Source: Rhipicephalus microplus (lineage: Eukaryota > Arthropoda > Arachnida > Ixodida > Ixodidae). Taken from it: a stretch of DNA of 64,000 bases. The number at the start of each line of letters is the position of its first letter. Positions within the stretch are counted from its first letter, which is position 1. Below are positions 45,296-57,300 of the stretch, one piece after another. The notes under the pieces are model-generated. The model saw nothing but the letters and a program-made list of their open reading frames with translations, was not told where the DNA came from and did no database searches. Made by a program: the position numbers and the translations under genes. The DNA is taken from the NCBI RefSeq assembly GCF_043290135.1, contig NC_134710.1, positions 203,444,192-203,508,191 of the forward strand, given 5' to 3'.

Positions 45296-46721
45296 TTATG
45301 TGCCAGTTGATTTGTGGGTTTCTCGCACCCCTTTACATACAAGACATCGTGACTTTATACAAGGTCGGCATGAATTATTAGGGGGTGAGGTATTGATTTG
45401 AGAGTGGATAAATGTGTCTTTGAGGATGCGTGGTCGTCGGTAAACGACGCCAGAAGCGGATGGGAATGCGCGTTTCAGACGTTCACTTTGTTGCAAAAAG
45501 TTGTAATGTCGTACAAAAATTTTGTTTACATTGGGGAAGTTTGTGCTGTAAGTTAGGCAGAGGTTTGTTCCTTGCGGATCTTTTTACGGTGGTCGCTTTA
45601 TAAGTAAGTCATCACGCTTCAGTTTTCTCACTTTTTGAATGGCGTCATCAGTTACATGTGGGAGTATTTTTGTTTATCGAGCATAAGTTTTAGCCTCTGT
45701 GAGCTCATGTCACAATCTGCATCTCTTAAGCAGATTCGTTCAAACCGGTGAGCCTGGCTGTAAAGAATACTGTTTTTACAGTTGCGTGGGTGATCGTTTT
45801 GGTTATGGAGGTATTGTTGTCGATCCGTTGGTTTGCGATATAGGGTTGTAGAAACCTTGTCTTCTATCGTAATGGTAACATCAGAAAAATTCAAGGTTAC
45901 TTATGAGTAGGTGTGTGTGAAGTGTATGTTCGGATGTACAGCGTTGTAAGTGTGGATAAAGCTGAGAAGTTCACCCTCGCTGTTGTTCCAAATAAGAAAA
46001 ATGTCGTCTATGTATCTTTTGTATCACAGTGGTTTCAACGAACTTTGTGCAAGAAATTCCGATTATAGCTTTCCCATAAATATGTTGGAATAATTGGGTG
46101 CTATTTTGGTGCCCATAGTGGTCCCGCTGATTCGTCCAAAACACTCTTGTTTAAATTCGAATGAATTTAATTCAAGGATCATCCTCGTCAAAGTTGCGAT
46201 GGAAGAGAAATATAGGCTGTTGGATTGTCATTGGGAGTGTGCATGTTTTGTAATGTAGCTATGCCGTCATCGTGAGGAATATTTGTATACAATGAAGAGA
46301 CACCAAGAGTAACCAAGTACGAGTTTTTCGACACACACAGATCTGCAAAGTCTCGAAGAAACTGTGTGGTGTTTCTTATGTACGACGTGAGGGTGCATGG
46401 AATGTGGCTTATTGGTTTGTCCACGTACCCTAATATGGGTTTAGTTATTTTACCGATGCCTGATGTGATTGGTCGACCTGCGTTACCAGGTTTATAAATT
46501 TTGAGAGCATGTAGAAGCGACCTGGAGGAGGGTATGCTGGTCGCTTTAGTTTGTGGTCAGTTTTGGTTATCTTTTCTGCATCCAACAGTTTCTTTAGTTC
46601 TGTTGATACGATACGTTTGTATTCGTCTGTCGGATCACCTGGGAGGCGTTCGTAAAGTTTTGAGTCGTCTAGTTGGTGGTATGCTTCTTGTAGGTAGTTG
46701 GTTGTATTAAGGACTACAATT
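45296..46721 (-). pseudogene. PLE reverse transcriptase, C-terminal part
   Basis: Minus-strand frames include QLDDSKLYERLPGDPTDEYK, KLKRPAYPPPGRFYMLSKF, then a GRPITSGIGKIT-like stretch, MDKPISHIPCTLTSYIRNTT, YLVTLGVSSLYTNIPHDDGI (the PLE motif A, with the catalytic Asp replaced by Gly: TLGVSSL where TLDVSSL is seen in copy 2), and later ESLKR-like and VVYRRPRILKDTFIHSQIN with a Cys-rich CRPCIKSRCLVCKG before the GIY-YIG. The upstream end is cut at 46722 by an insertion and continues at 48672. Confidence 0.82.
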
Positions 46722-46722
46722 A

Positions 46723-48671
46723 TTCTTATTGAAAAAACGTCCACCATAGATAAGGTGTATTCCACCATCCACAATTTTGATGGATTAGGGCGGTGGAAAT
46801 GGCTGCACATGGTGTATGGTGGTGTATGGTGGAGCGGATAGTGGATGGCGCGCTCCAGCCGCCAATGCTGGTGCGCGAAGCAACGTCAGAACCACCGTGA
46901 CGAGCTGCCGCTAAAGAAATAAACAAAATAATTGTATAAAAAGACTGTGGCATGCACCCGGTAAAAAAAGGAGCACCAGCGTGGAATCAAAATTGGCACC
47001 TTCGAATTTTGAAGTTAATACAGTAACCACTGCGCCCCGCCAACAGACGGCGGCGAAGGTGTTATAGCAATAGTCAATTCACAAATTCGCGGTTTAACTT
47101 CATTTCTGTTTGTCGTTTACTTGGGAAGGACGCGATCTGCACCTGCTACCGACACTCGCACATCTGATAAACACGAACAACTGCTGCCTGTAACGACTGC
47201 CACTGCGATAATGGCAACAGCACTATGTTTTTGTTACAAGTTACAATCGCAAGCAAAAAAAAAAACAACTCAGTGAACTGAGGAGCAGGTAGAGTTTATC
47301 GGCGGTTACTGCCAAGTTTATTATCCGTTTTAAGGGCGATATCAGTTCAGGCTTTATGATGCTTCTATGCTCATTCGATAGATAGGCCCACACAATATAT
47401 TTGGATGTTTTTCGCGCAACGCACGCCACAGTCGTGCCAGCGCACCACTGTTGCTCTGCCGTTAGAAACAGCTACATAACGGCTTGTCCAAAATGAATGC
47501 AGTGTGCCAGAAACATTATGCCATCACATTGGTTCAGTAAGCATACGAATCGACGTGTCTATGTTCTCGCCTAAGAGGCAGCGAAGCGCCGGCGAGTGTG
47601 ACCGGCGGCTGTCGGTGAGGCGAGGCGCACCTTTGGTGGGAGTGTTGCAAGCGCGTCGCATCGATGTTTGTCGCTTCTTGCGCAAACACCATACACAATA
47701 AAAAGGCTTCATTTGGGGTAAATGATGCCGCAGCTGTGCGGTATTGTCACTTTTACTCGTCAAAATTGTGTATTCTGAAACCCAGAAGCGCCAATAATAC
47801 TTGTACGGGCTCGGTCGGTATGACTAACCTTTGGTGGAAGTCATGGAAGTAGAACAGAAGGGTGAAAGTCAAATTCACTGGGGCTAATCTCGGCGCATGT
47901 CGAAAATGAAAGTTTATGCATATTCGCACGTACTTTGTTAACTTAAAGGTACGGCTCAAGCAATAGAGTGTGCAAGAATTACTAGAGTTGCGCTTCTTGC
48001 GGGGCGACATCAAGTGACCGCTGTGTTCTGCTCTAACATTGAAAGGCGCAATTGCGAACTGGAGCCCATTTATTTGTCAAAAGCTGCTCGCCGATGTAAA
48101 ACATTTATTGTCATGTTCACAGTGACAACTCTAGTCTTCTAAACATCACAACAAAGAAACACATCGGGGATGTCATACTGATGTAAGTACGTGCGCGAAA
48201 CGTAAACATATTTCCGGCCGCATATTCTATGCTCCACAAAAATTGAAGCGTGGTTGACACCAGAGGAATAAAAAAAAACGTACTAGAATGCATGAGTAGC
48301 GTTGGTTTCTTTTGACCGTAAACATATCTCTGCACATTCAAGAATGAAACACTACAAATAAGTGATTTCACATACTGTCATATGCTTTTAATCATGCCAC
48401 CGTCATTTACCAAGCTTCCGTCATGCCACCGTCATCCACCTTGCTCACCAAGCCTTCCATCAAACACGTTTTGCCTCGTCACCATGAGCCGGCATTTCCC
48501 ATCATCACCACCATTGGCTTGCCACCACCACCACCATCTGCCACCATTTTTTCCACTCTCGCCGCCATCAGCCACTATGCCCCCTACAGTTTACACCATA
48601 TACACTATTCTTTCTACCATATCCATGTACGATTCTAGCATCCACCAACACAGGATTTTCAATAGGGATAC
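46723..48671. mobile_element. Unclassified 1.95-kb insertion in the PLE RT
   Basis: Copy 2 of the PLE is continuous across 62588-62640, but copy 1 is broken between TACAATT (ending 46722) and CTCCTCGTTGTCAGCGG (from 48671). The insert begins near TATTGAAAA (46727-46735) and ends near its inverted form TTTTCAATA (48656-48664). These could be the ends of short terminal inverted repeats next to TA dinucleotides. The interior has only short frames and CCACCAT-type low complexity near both ends. No transposase is seen. It is probably a non-autonomous DNA transposon. Confidence 0.6.
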
Positions 48672-49590
48672 TCCTCGTTGTCAGCGGGTTTTATTGTTAT
48701 GTCTGTCCTAGATGCAAGATTTATCATACTCATTTTTCTCATATTTTGTCAACTTTTCTCGTTTTCCTTTCTGTCTGTGGTATTCGTGTACTCGGTGATT
48801 TAATCGCTCAGTACTGCGGTGATATAAAGGTCCAGACACTTGTCTCGATTACTGTTCGGTGTCCAATCATTTGCTTTACGACGGTGAATTGTTTTGTTGC
48901 GAGAAGGCCTGTGCAAGAAATATTCGCGCAACCTTAAGCTTCTAGCGAAGTTGTCGAGGTCTCAGAGCAAGTGAAAATAATCAAAAATTTTCTGGTCGGG
49001 CAGAAGCTTAGTCCTCTAAATAGCACTTTTTCTTCGTCAGGTGACAAACTCGTGTCCGATAGGTTTACAATCACAGTGTCACAGGGTGTGTTCATAGATG
49101 GGTGCTTGTTTGTACCGTAGTGGTTTCCTGGGTGATGTGGCTGTAGTGATGATGAACTCTCTCAGCTAACGCAGGATTGGGCACATGGTCTCTTTTCAGT
49201 TTATGAATTTTTGTGGTCATGATAGCTTGGTATTTATTCTGTTCAAGTTCGGTTAACCAGGTGATTACTTCGTTCGATAAGGTGTTGCGGCGGAGAATAG
49301 TGTTGGTTTCAGCGACCAGTTTCTTTAACTGCTTATCACTGTGATCGAGAGCGATTTTTGTTAATTTAAGAAATGCCTCACGGAGGACATTTTTCTATGT
49401 TATTTGGTCGTGTTTGTCTAGGCTTTTAGCGGATGGTGTGAGGGAGATCGTCATACCCTTGGGGCCCATTCTAGCACGAAGGTACACTTGCAATGTTGAT
49501 TTATGCATTTCATGTCTAATTCGTTTTTCATTAAGTTTTCGTACTTTAAGGAAGGTGGCACTGCAACTGGGAAGTGATGGGCTGGACCTA
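48672..49590 (-). pseudogene. PLE N-terminal RT region
   Basis: Minus-strand frames after the proline-rich linker give RKLNEKRIRHEMHKSTLQVY, then GPKGMTISLTPSAKSLDKHD, KLTKIALDHSDKQLKKLVAE, NTLSNEVITWLTELEQNKYQ and KIHKLKRDHVPNPAL. Copy 2 gives the homologous KIHELKRDHVPNPAFPDIVP and FSLDEEKLLSKRL, resembling the LLSKGL box of PLE proteins. Stops break the frame. This region joins the SGNH-like part upstream without any visible boundary. Confidence 0.75.
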
Positions 49591-50715
49591 AATTTCAGAA
49601 GTCAATCTTCTTTTGGGTGTGGGGATGGCACTGATGAAGTGCGCAGATTGTAGTCGTATCCGGCAGGCCTTCGTCGTTGTAGAGAGCATTTCAGCGCTGG
49701 ACTCCCGGCGAACGTGTTCGTAGGGAGTTCCGGTCCCGGGGTTCGCAATAGAGAGACGTGGCTTCGTAGTTCTGCAGGCTTCCCCTTTGAGGAGTGGTGT
49801 AGTGGTGCTGTCGTGTAGTGCTTTTGGTCTCGACATCCGCAATGGAGGGACACGTGTTGGCTGTCCAGCAGACTTCCCCCCTAGCAATGGTGCGCCGTTG
49901 ATGATGGTGGGGGGGGGGGGGCGCATGTGGCTCGCGGGAGTTGCAGTTTCGCCGATCGTCGGGAACTCGTCTGGGATGTTGGGTGAGTGTGGGGCTCCTG
50001 GAATATCTTGATATGCAGAGTTCTTGTCGTGGGTGTCTTGTTGTGATGAACGGATATTGACGGGAGGTACTGGTTTAATCGACCACTCAGTAATAGCTTC
50101 AAGGTCTCTGCGACCGAGTGCACTCTTTAGGGTTTCGGCAATCAACGCGACACCCGTAAAACTCAGATTAAGCCCATCCGCAGCAAGAAAGCGTCTTGGG
50201 GGCAACTGCTCGAATTGATATTCGATGTATGACACCTTGCTGGGTCTTCGGCAGTAGGGACTGCCTCGTTGAATTGACTAAGGTCCCGGTTAAAGCGGTG
50301 CACGAATTGTTCGTTCAATATTTCCAGGTGTTGGTTGCGATAACGGGGCAGCACGCATGAAACAACGAGCCTTTAGAGTTCCTGGCGTGTCCGAAGCGTG
50401 TTGTTTACTAGGCGACGAAGGCGGCGTAGCGATTCATCTAGTCCGTACGACGCCAGCTCGCTCGTACTGAAGTAAAAAACGAGCGTGGTCACAGATCGCG
50501 GTATACCAGCCAGCTCCTCTTGGATGTCGAATGTGGAGGCTCCGTGGATGGAAATAATTGCAAGGTGTCGGCTTCTCATGTGGGCTAAAATGCCGGTGCA
50601 AATACCTTGTTTGTAAGTTTCCGATGATGGCCGATGTTAGTTCATGTTTAGGGAACTTCCTTGAGATCTGCTCGACTGGAGGTTTGCCTGTGGCCGGCCT
50701 TGTGTAGGCAGGCAT
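49588..50715 (-). pseudogene. SGNH/GDSL hydrolase-like domain fused upstream of PLE RT
   Basis: The coding part starts at an ATG at 50715 in a favourable context (ACCATGC). Pieces in order: FPKHELTSAIIGNLQTRYLH; HLAIISIHGASTFDIQEEL (possible Ser block); SVTTLVFYFSTSELASYGLD (aligns with the GTND block, Asn changed to Ser); RLVVSCVLPRYRNQHLEILN; FNRDLSQFNEAVP; and FLAADGLNLSFTGVALIAET, which matches the DxxH block with His replaced by Asn. A proline-rich linker of about 110 residues follows. The fold call is inference from the spacing and block pattern. The expected catalytic Asn and His are gone. Frameshifts occur near 50370 and 50240. Confidence 0.55.
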
Positions 50716-50790
50716 GGTGGTTGGGTCTTTGTGTGGCCGTAGCGTTGCAAGTTGTCATGTAGATCCTCTGTGAGCAGTCACAACGTGGTT

Positions 50791-51140
50791 TATTTCGACG
50801 TTTCAGCCAGAGTCTGGCCTTCATCAGGATTGAGGGTACAGTTTGTTGGTGCTCATATTTATACAATCCTAAATCAGAGGGGAAGCAACAGAGAGAGGAA
50901 AGAAAGAAAAAAAGAGAAAAGAAAAACAAGTAGAATATAACGTGGACTCACCGGGCGCCCCTTTCCACTCTTTTCCCCTTCCCCCTTCCTCTTTCTCCCT
51001 TTTCTCATTTTCACCTTTAGGATGTCGGCGGTCTGTGTATCCTTCCTTTTACTAACGTATTGTCTCCGACCAGGCAGCGCCGCGTGGCTCCGGTGGTTCA
51101 TTGTGGAGAAAAATAGCTTTTTATGAAGTTTAAGCCATTT
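50791..51140 (-). repeat. PLE 5' pseudo-LTR
   Basis: About 330 bases match the 3' pseudo-LTR at 44286-44618 in direct orientation. It extends a little further at the low-coordinate side, into the complete hammerhead-like core and then the start of the coding region. Confidence 0.78.
50794..50830 (-). ncRNA. Hammerhead-ribozyme-like core in PLE pseudo-LTR
   Basis: On the minus strand the order is ATCCTGATGAAGGCCAGACT then CTGGCTGAAACGTCGAAAT. It contains CTGATGA, a self-complementary stem II (GCCAG-ACT-CTGGC) and GAAAC. Hammerhead motifs have been described in PLE pseudo-LTRs in general. I could not draw a convincing stem I, so a minimal or dimeric form is assumed. Confidence 0.55.
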
Positions 51141-51214
51141 GGCTAAACCATGGTATGGCCGCACGCCCGGTTCCGCTCTCTTTTTTCTGTGTGGGCCCGG
51201 TTTTTGACCGGTCC
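51141..51214 (-). repeat. Inverted copy of the segment at 60407-60478
   Basis: GGCTAAACCATGGTATGGCC and the following bases to GACCGGTCC are the reverse complement, with changes, of 60407-60478 (including CGGGCGTGCGGCCGTACCAT). The two segments lie at opposite ends of the two PLE copies. Confidence 0.75.
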
Positions 51215-54082
51215 AGATGCGGTGACAGCTTCTCGGCTTCGGCCGGAGGGGACGAACCCACAAGCTCTCAAGGCTCCTGATTGGTTTTAAAAAACGATGG
51301 CCCATGACATCATCATGCAATTCGGTCGTGAAACATGGCGCTCGCCTGAAGCTACGAAGTGAGTGGCAAGGCCTAGTCAGCAACAGCTTAAAAGGCAGCT
51401 TATTTGAACGTTATTGCAATTGCCACTAGAGTTGATGAGCATCCGCACGTATTTTCATCGAAAGGCAGCATGGCGGAGCACCCTTCCTGCTATCGTCACT
51501 GGCTGCGATTGCCGAGAGAACCCGACGGAAAGTTGTGTTTACACGAGGTTTGGAGACTGACGATTTCGTGTGTTTCGTGCCATCGTTCGCTTTGACTTTG
51601 AAACCGGAACGTCAGCATCTGCAGGTGTCATCTTAGGATGACACATTTTGTCGTCAAATGTGTTCGATCGCTGCAAGCAGCGTTTGTGATTTGTATGTGC
51701 GCTGTGTTTGTGGTTCATTCATGAGAAGTACTGGGTGATGGTACAATCTGCGGTATCACCGTAATTGGACATGCTTTGCGGCGTGCGCGCTGCATTGCCA
51801 CTGGCAATATGATGTGGTGACCGCGTCGTGTCCGAAGTGCTATATCGTGTCCCCGGTTGACTAAGTTTGCTCACGAGATACCGGTCGGGGTATGAGCCTG
51901 AGATGTTCTGCAGCGATGCTAGACGCAAATGTTATTTGCGGCGTGTGTGTGCTCTGAAATGTGCCGTAAATCGGTGCTGGCATCTCGATACAAGAATTCT
52001 ATCAAACTTTAATTTGCTGTTTAGCTCGCGTATGGTTTGTTTCAAGTTCTTTCCGCACTTGCACGCTTCGCTTTAATGCATTGCTGTATTAGATACGTGC
52101 AATAATGTTGTAGTCATAAATGACAACTTGAGGTAGCGTTTATGTCTAACATTTGAAGATAATACACACAGAAAATTTCACATAAAAAAAGTCGTGACAC
52201 GAAACTCTTCTTGATGTTCCGCCACCACAGAGAAGGCTTATCGATAGTCAAGTGAAAAAAACATCCTGAGGTTCCCAACATATTTTCATATTATATACGA
52301 AGGCAATATGCAATATAACGTAAAATACATTAAAACTAACCAAAACCGCATGTTCAATGTAAAATCTGTTGAAATACAACTATCACAAGAACTTGTGTCA
52401 AACTTTAATGGTAGTTATGATGATAGTTTCAAAAGCCAAACAAGTTGCCGAAATTGAAGCTTTCCAGTATCTTACAGATTGGCTTTTGGTCATTCTATTG
52501 TTATTGGCGTATTTTTGGCCATGAACCTTTTATTTAGAGCAAACAAAATTGACCCATATTAACCAAACAGTTTTCTTGCAGGATCCTTCCAGTACGTTTT
52601 GATTACTAATTTGGTTTGCACCTGGTGTCGGATACCGTGTGCTGAAACTACTTGTGCTAGCAGAATATTCCCACGAACTATTTTTCGCTGTCGCTGATAG
52701 GCTGAGAAAAGGGCACTGTCAATAAAAGTATTCAGGTGTGTTCGATTTGAAACATAAAGCACACATGAAGTGACTGAGCATTATCTGAGGCCTAATCGCC
52801 ATCTGCATAAAAGAAGCTAATATGGATGTTGTTATCATTTTAGTAGGAGAGATAATCAGAATTTATGGAAGTAGTCATCTTAAAACAGCTAAACAATGCT
52901 AGGTTTTAGATGTAATATCCCCCTGGAAAGGCACAAATTGTTCTTTGTACACGAGTGTCAGGTGCTGTCGATTGTGTGTTTGATGCCATTGTTAACTTCT
53001 CAAGTAATCTCATGCAAGTGAAATCTACATATGACTCAAGCTCATTGAACACAAACTTTGAGCGTATTAGATTACTGCGTTTGGTCTCCAGAGTACAAAG
53101 TGAAATGCATTAGTTTGATTGCCTCTTCATCGCGGTCATGTATGTTAATTGTTTCTGAGCTATTTTGCTGTTTGTTTTGCTCTATGGTGACGGCATAGCT
53201 TTCGAGGGACTGATAGTGTCCTTTGACCTATACCTGCAGGGGGTTGCAGGAGCTTTAGGTGCTGTTTTATGTGTTATGCATTGTGCCATGTGTTTGTATT
53301 ACTAATTAATCCATGCAGGTAAGAAGTCATGTGCTCTTCTTGATCAAACTATAAAAACTGGATTTTTCTGCATCTCTAACGTACTATTTGTTTGAAAAGT
53401 AAGTTATTTGTGAGCTTCAAGTGCATCTTTTAGTGAGGGGCAGCTACAAGGTCGCTTAATTTGCATATGCTGACAGGTCTATACACTACTTGTAGGAATG
53501 CTTTTTTGAATCTTGGGTGCCTTCATTTTTTATACGTGGACAAATATGCGATTGAAGATATGCATGCGTACAGTTTCGTGTTCAGACTGGAACATTTCGC
53601 ACATCAAAAAGAATCATAAATTCTCGGTTTTTGTCGGTGCCTAAATGTGTGGGTTTTTAGTACAGAAATTTTGCAAGAGCAGATGACTTGTGAATACATA
53701 TTTGGTGAGGACTGTAAAGTTGATTTTGATCCGATACTTATCTTTGTGTTCTGGTAGAAAGCTATGTGTGTGTAAGCATCCAATTGTCACTCGAATAGCT
53801 TGGCTACTGCCCTTATTTTGAGAACAGGATCAGGTGTGTACGGATGATCACATTCATAGAGGAGCAAAATCTAGATGGTCGTTTTATGGAAGTTTCATAC
53901 TTTCATGAGGTTCTAATTGCAAATAATGCAGCATCAAAACTTGTAAAGTATGATCAAATTCTTTGTCTGACATATCTAAGCCCACTAATGCAGAATATTA
54001 TACTGGACATTGCGCGCAAAAAGCATATGGTGCTTATTACATATTGTAAAGCAAAATTGTGAATTATTCTCATCGTGTTCTA
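51215..54082. other. No gene recognised
   Basis: Short frames only. A 67-codon minus-strand frame at 52559-52762 and a 72-codon plus-strand frame at 53844-54062 have ordinary composition but no family that I recognise and no clear splice context. The first 150 bases are GC-rich and may still belong to the PLE end, since a loose inverted resemblance to about 60270-60406 continues there. Confidence 0.5.
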
Positions 54083-54094
54083 TAACATCCACCT

Positions 54095-54338
54095 AGCCCC
54101 GCCATAGTGGTCTAGTGGCAAAGGTGCTCGGCTGCTGACCCGCAGGTCGCGGGTTTGAATCCCGGCTGCGGCAGCTGCATTTCCGATGTCGGCGGAAATG
54201 TTGTAGGCCCGTGTGCTCAGATTTGGGTGCACGTTAAAGAACCCCAGGTGGTCGAAATTTCCGGAGCCCACCACTACGGCGTCTCTCATAATCATATGGT
54301 GGTTTTGGGACGTAAAACCCCACATACCCATCATCAAT
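54095..54338 (+). mobile_element. Ruka-like tRNA-derived SINE, best-preserved copy
   Basis: The tRNA-like head has CATAGTGGTCTAGTGGCAAA (A box) and GGTCGCGGGTTTGAATCCC (B box, about 54146-54163). The body carries GAAATGTTGTAGGCCCGTGT, then TGGGTGCACGTTAAAGAACC, then CAGGTGGTCGAAATTTCCGG, and the tail ends in CCCATCATCAA. Candidate duplications are TAACATCCACCT (54083-54094) and TGACATCTACAT (54339-54350), 9 of 12 matching. Both promoter boxes look intact. Confidence 0.88.
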
Positions 54339-54350
54339 TGACATCTACAT

Positions 54351-57300
54351 AAAATAATACTAATATGAACACTATGGCAGGGAACACTGAAGTGCATGGC
54401 AAATAGCCTCGAACACACTGTTGCTTAGTTCATGGCAGCAGCTGATGGAAACACTGGGAATAGTGTAAAATCTGAAGACTTCGTTCATAGATGAACGAGT
54501 TTTCTGGACAAATAGACCTAGAGAGATCAAGCAGTGCATCTCATTTCTGCCACTTATTCTAGTGAAAAAGTGCAAAGATCCTCGTGCCATTCTTCATCTC
54601 TCATTTTTCTGTTCTTTTAGCATGCCCTATGTTCATTGTTTTCAACAAAGGACACCATGGTTCAACTAGGCGTTGCCATTACCGCCTTGCTAGGGCTAAT
54701 ACAAAACAGCCGCAGATTGTCTCATTAGCTACTTGTGAATTTATTGTGATAATGAAGCATAGTTCAATGACAGCCGTTCCTATCCACTCGTGTTCTCTCT
54801 CATACTGCTCACAATATTACAATGGTGATCTTGCTCTCTGCCCCTATTGAAATGCAAGCAGCATCAGCAGGAATCAAAATTGTTTCCTCATGCTTAGCAG
54901 CACAACACTTCGCCTGCTAAGCTACCCAGACACCCACGTTACAGTGATGAGTACAGTTGTCAAAAAGTCCTATACAGCAAACAAGTATTTTAGGTTTTTA
55001 ATAATGAGTCACTGTACAATGCAGCACTACTTAGGTGTTTGGTTATGCACTGTGCTATTTCCATCATGCTCGTAATCGGTATCACCCCTTTTTCAACCAC
55101 ACTTCTTGCCGGAAGCAATAAAATACTTAGTTTTTATTTCCATAACTGATTTCATGTGTCTTTATACAACAAGCAATTTTTTGTGAATGTGCAGAGGAGG
55201 GATTTTACTCCATTGCGCCACCGAAAGTACCTTAACGTCTTCAGCCTTCAGCGCAAAAAAGGTCCAACTGAAATTTTAAAAATATCGTGCAGGGGACAAG
55301 CGAGCCTGTGAATAAAGCCAGGGAGGGTTTGTTTACATTTACCAGCATCCACTGCTGATAGACGTTAAAAGCGGTGATTATCTTATTTAAAAATTTAGAA
55401 AGAAAGGCTATTCTGCGTAGTTGGAGCCACACCCTGAGCAGAAATAAAATTTGTCATTTCACAATGCTCAGGTAAGCATGCGTTTTCTTCTTCCTCTTTT
55501 TCTAAACAGAGCCGCAGCTATTTTTAATTTGCCATTGCCATAATTCATTCCTATTTTATCAAAATGCACACTTTGAGCACATTTTGAAGTTTTCTATTGC
55601 AGTGTTTGTTTAAACTGAACCACAAAGATCTCAAATAACTTATTCAGAGTAGCTTAATTGTGGCATCTCAAACAATTCTTTTGGTGTGGATGAGCCTCAC
55701 TTGTTTTCAGTAGAAGACCTATAACTCTGTTGATAAGGTCAGCTCGTTTTTGTTAGAGTGAGTGTTAAAATGATGAACAACGTTTAAGAATGTTGCGGTA
55801 CATGAAGGTACGGCTTGCTACGTGTGAAAGCGTGCACAGTAAGGTTTCAGTGAATCACAGTAACACTGAATACAAGGAATTAGTACACGTGTTAGCAACC
55901 ACCTCTGAAAAAAAAAAACATAGTCCAAGTGCTACGAGCAATGTGAAACTGCGAATGCATGCAGTCGTATGAGTTTATAAAGCAGGTGAGAAGTGATGCC
56001 CCACAGTCCACCAGCACACACAGTAGGGTTTAAGCTGCAATACATGAAAGCCTTCAAGTCATGTGTAGCGCGGCTACAATTGCATCATGCCACGAGGCTG
56101 AACTTCATACTTCATGGTAAGAAATTGTTGAGTTATTGTGGACCTAAAGTATCACTGCAGAAGCTTCTCAGTAAGCTCACATTTGTGTTCCTGCACTCAC
56201 ACAGTACCCTGTTAAGTCAACTTCTGATAAATATTTTCAACAATGATTGTTCTGAAGACAGATGTTTATCACAGTCCTTTCAGTATGACAGGATGAAAAT
56301 GAATTTGATTGAATTTGCTTCATGCCTACTTCCACTTGAGATTACTCGCTCACATTCATACTCGTGTCTATTTACTCACTCTTCACGTACTTATACTGAC
56401 TCAAATTTTTTGAATGAGTGTAACTGAGCATACTGACCAGTTAGTATACCATGCTATGCTCTAAAAAACGAGCTGTAATTTAGACAACAGCTTTAGCAGC
56501 CTGAAGTGCCTGCGTGATGCACAGCTATGTATTTTACATTTTTTTGTGAGACTCATTTTGAAATTGGAATGTAATAAAAGAGGTCGATAACTTCATTCTG
56601 CGAGGCTTGTCTCTTCCCACTACAATGGTTAACTAAAGAAAAAGGTGATAGCTTTTCTAGCTATTTGCCATGTTAAACCAAAAACCCAGCTGGCCATGGC
56701 TTAGCCAAATTTGTTGTGCTTTCATGCTGTGAATCAATAGAAAAATTGCTGATTGAAGCTGTGCAAGCTACAAGTCATGCATATTTTATTTACCCTGAAC
56801 CATCTGGAGATGATGCCATGGCAGAATACCTATGTATTTTGTGAGCATCCACTATGGTAATCAACAATGTATCTGTTGGTATTTTGTGTTTATTACCAAT
56901 TTGATGCTACGTGTTTTTTCCTCAGAATAGTCCAGTAATGTTCAAACCATTTATTATGTTCCACAAACAATGTGTTTGTATTTGTAATGCTAAGATTGTA
57001 AGCACTGTTTCACTTCATCGAGCTCATATGTTATTGTTGCGATAACCCTCTTTCTGTATTACCCTCGGGCGAAATGAAGGCAACGTATTAAGGAATGAAA
57101 TAGTAAATACTAGCGCATCAGTAATGTCGCTTCATAACATGCACTGAATTGCATTTCTACCAATTCAGTGAAGTACTCACAGATAGTTGTGCTAGTATGA
57201 CTGACACAGCAGGATTGAGTGCACCAAAGGGGGGGGGGGTGCAAGTGAGGTGTTTGCCAATGGGAACCGTTCTGCAAAGTGGACTTGGCACGAGACTCAG

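Larger units (their letters stand above)
44286..51214 (-). mobile_element. Penelope-like element (PLE), copy 1, with pseudo-LTRs
   Basis: On the minus strand, in sense order: an inverted terminal segment (51214-51141), 5' pseudo-LTR (about 51140-50791) with a hammerhead-like core, a coding region with an SGNH-like domain, linker, PLE RT (split by an insertion at 46723-48671) and a GIY-YIG domain. Then follow a 3' region and a 3' pseudo-LTR (44618-44286) repeating the 5' one in the same orientation. PLEs are known for direct pseudo-LTRs, an RT of telomerase-related type and a C-terminal GIY-YIG nuclease. Every ORF is broken. Confidence 0.85.

Noticed and set aside
48382..48711. His/Pro-rich plus-strand frame
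   Set aside because: Low-complexity CCACCAT repeats within the PLE insertion; no domain.
55993..56427. 144-codon plus-strand frame as a host gene
   Set aside because: No recognisable domain, no splice or promoter context, and ordinary for a long AT-rich stretch.
57230..57240. G10 run as a regulatory quadruplex
   Set aside because: Single homopolymer run with no repeated G-tract pattern around it.
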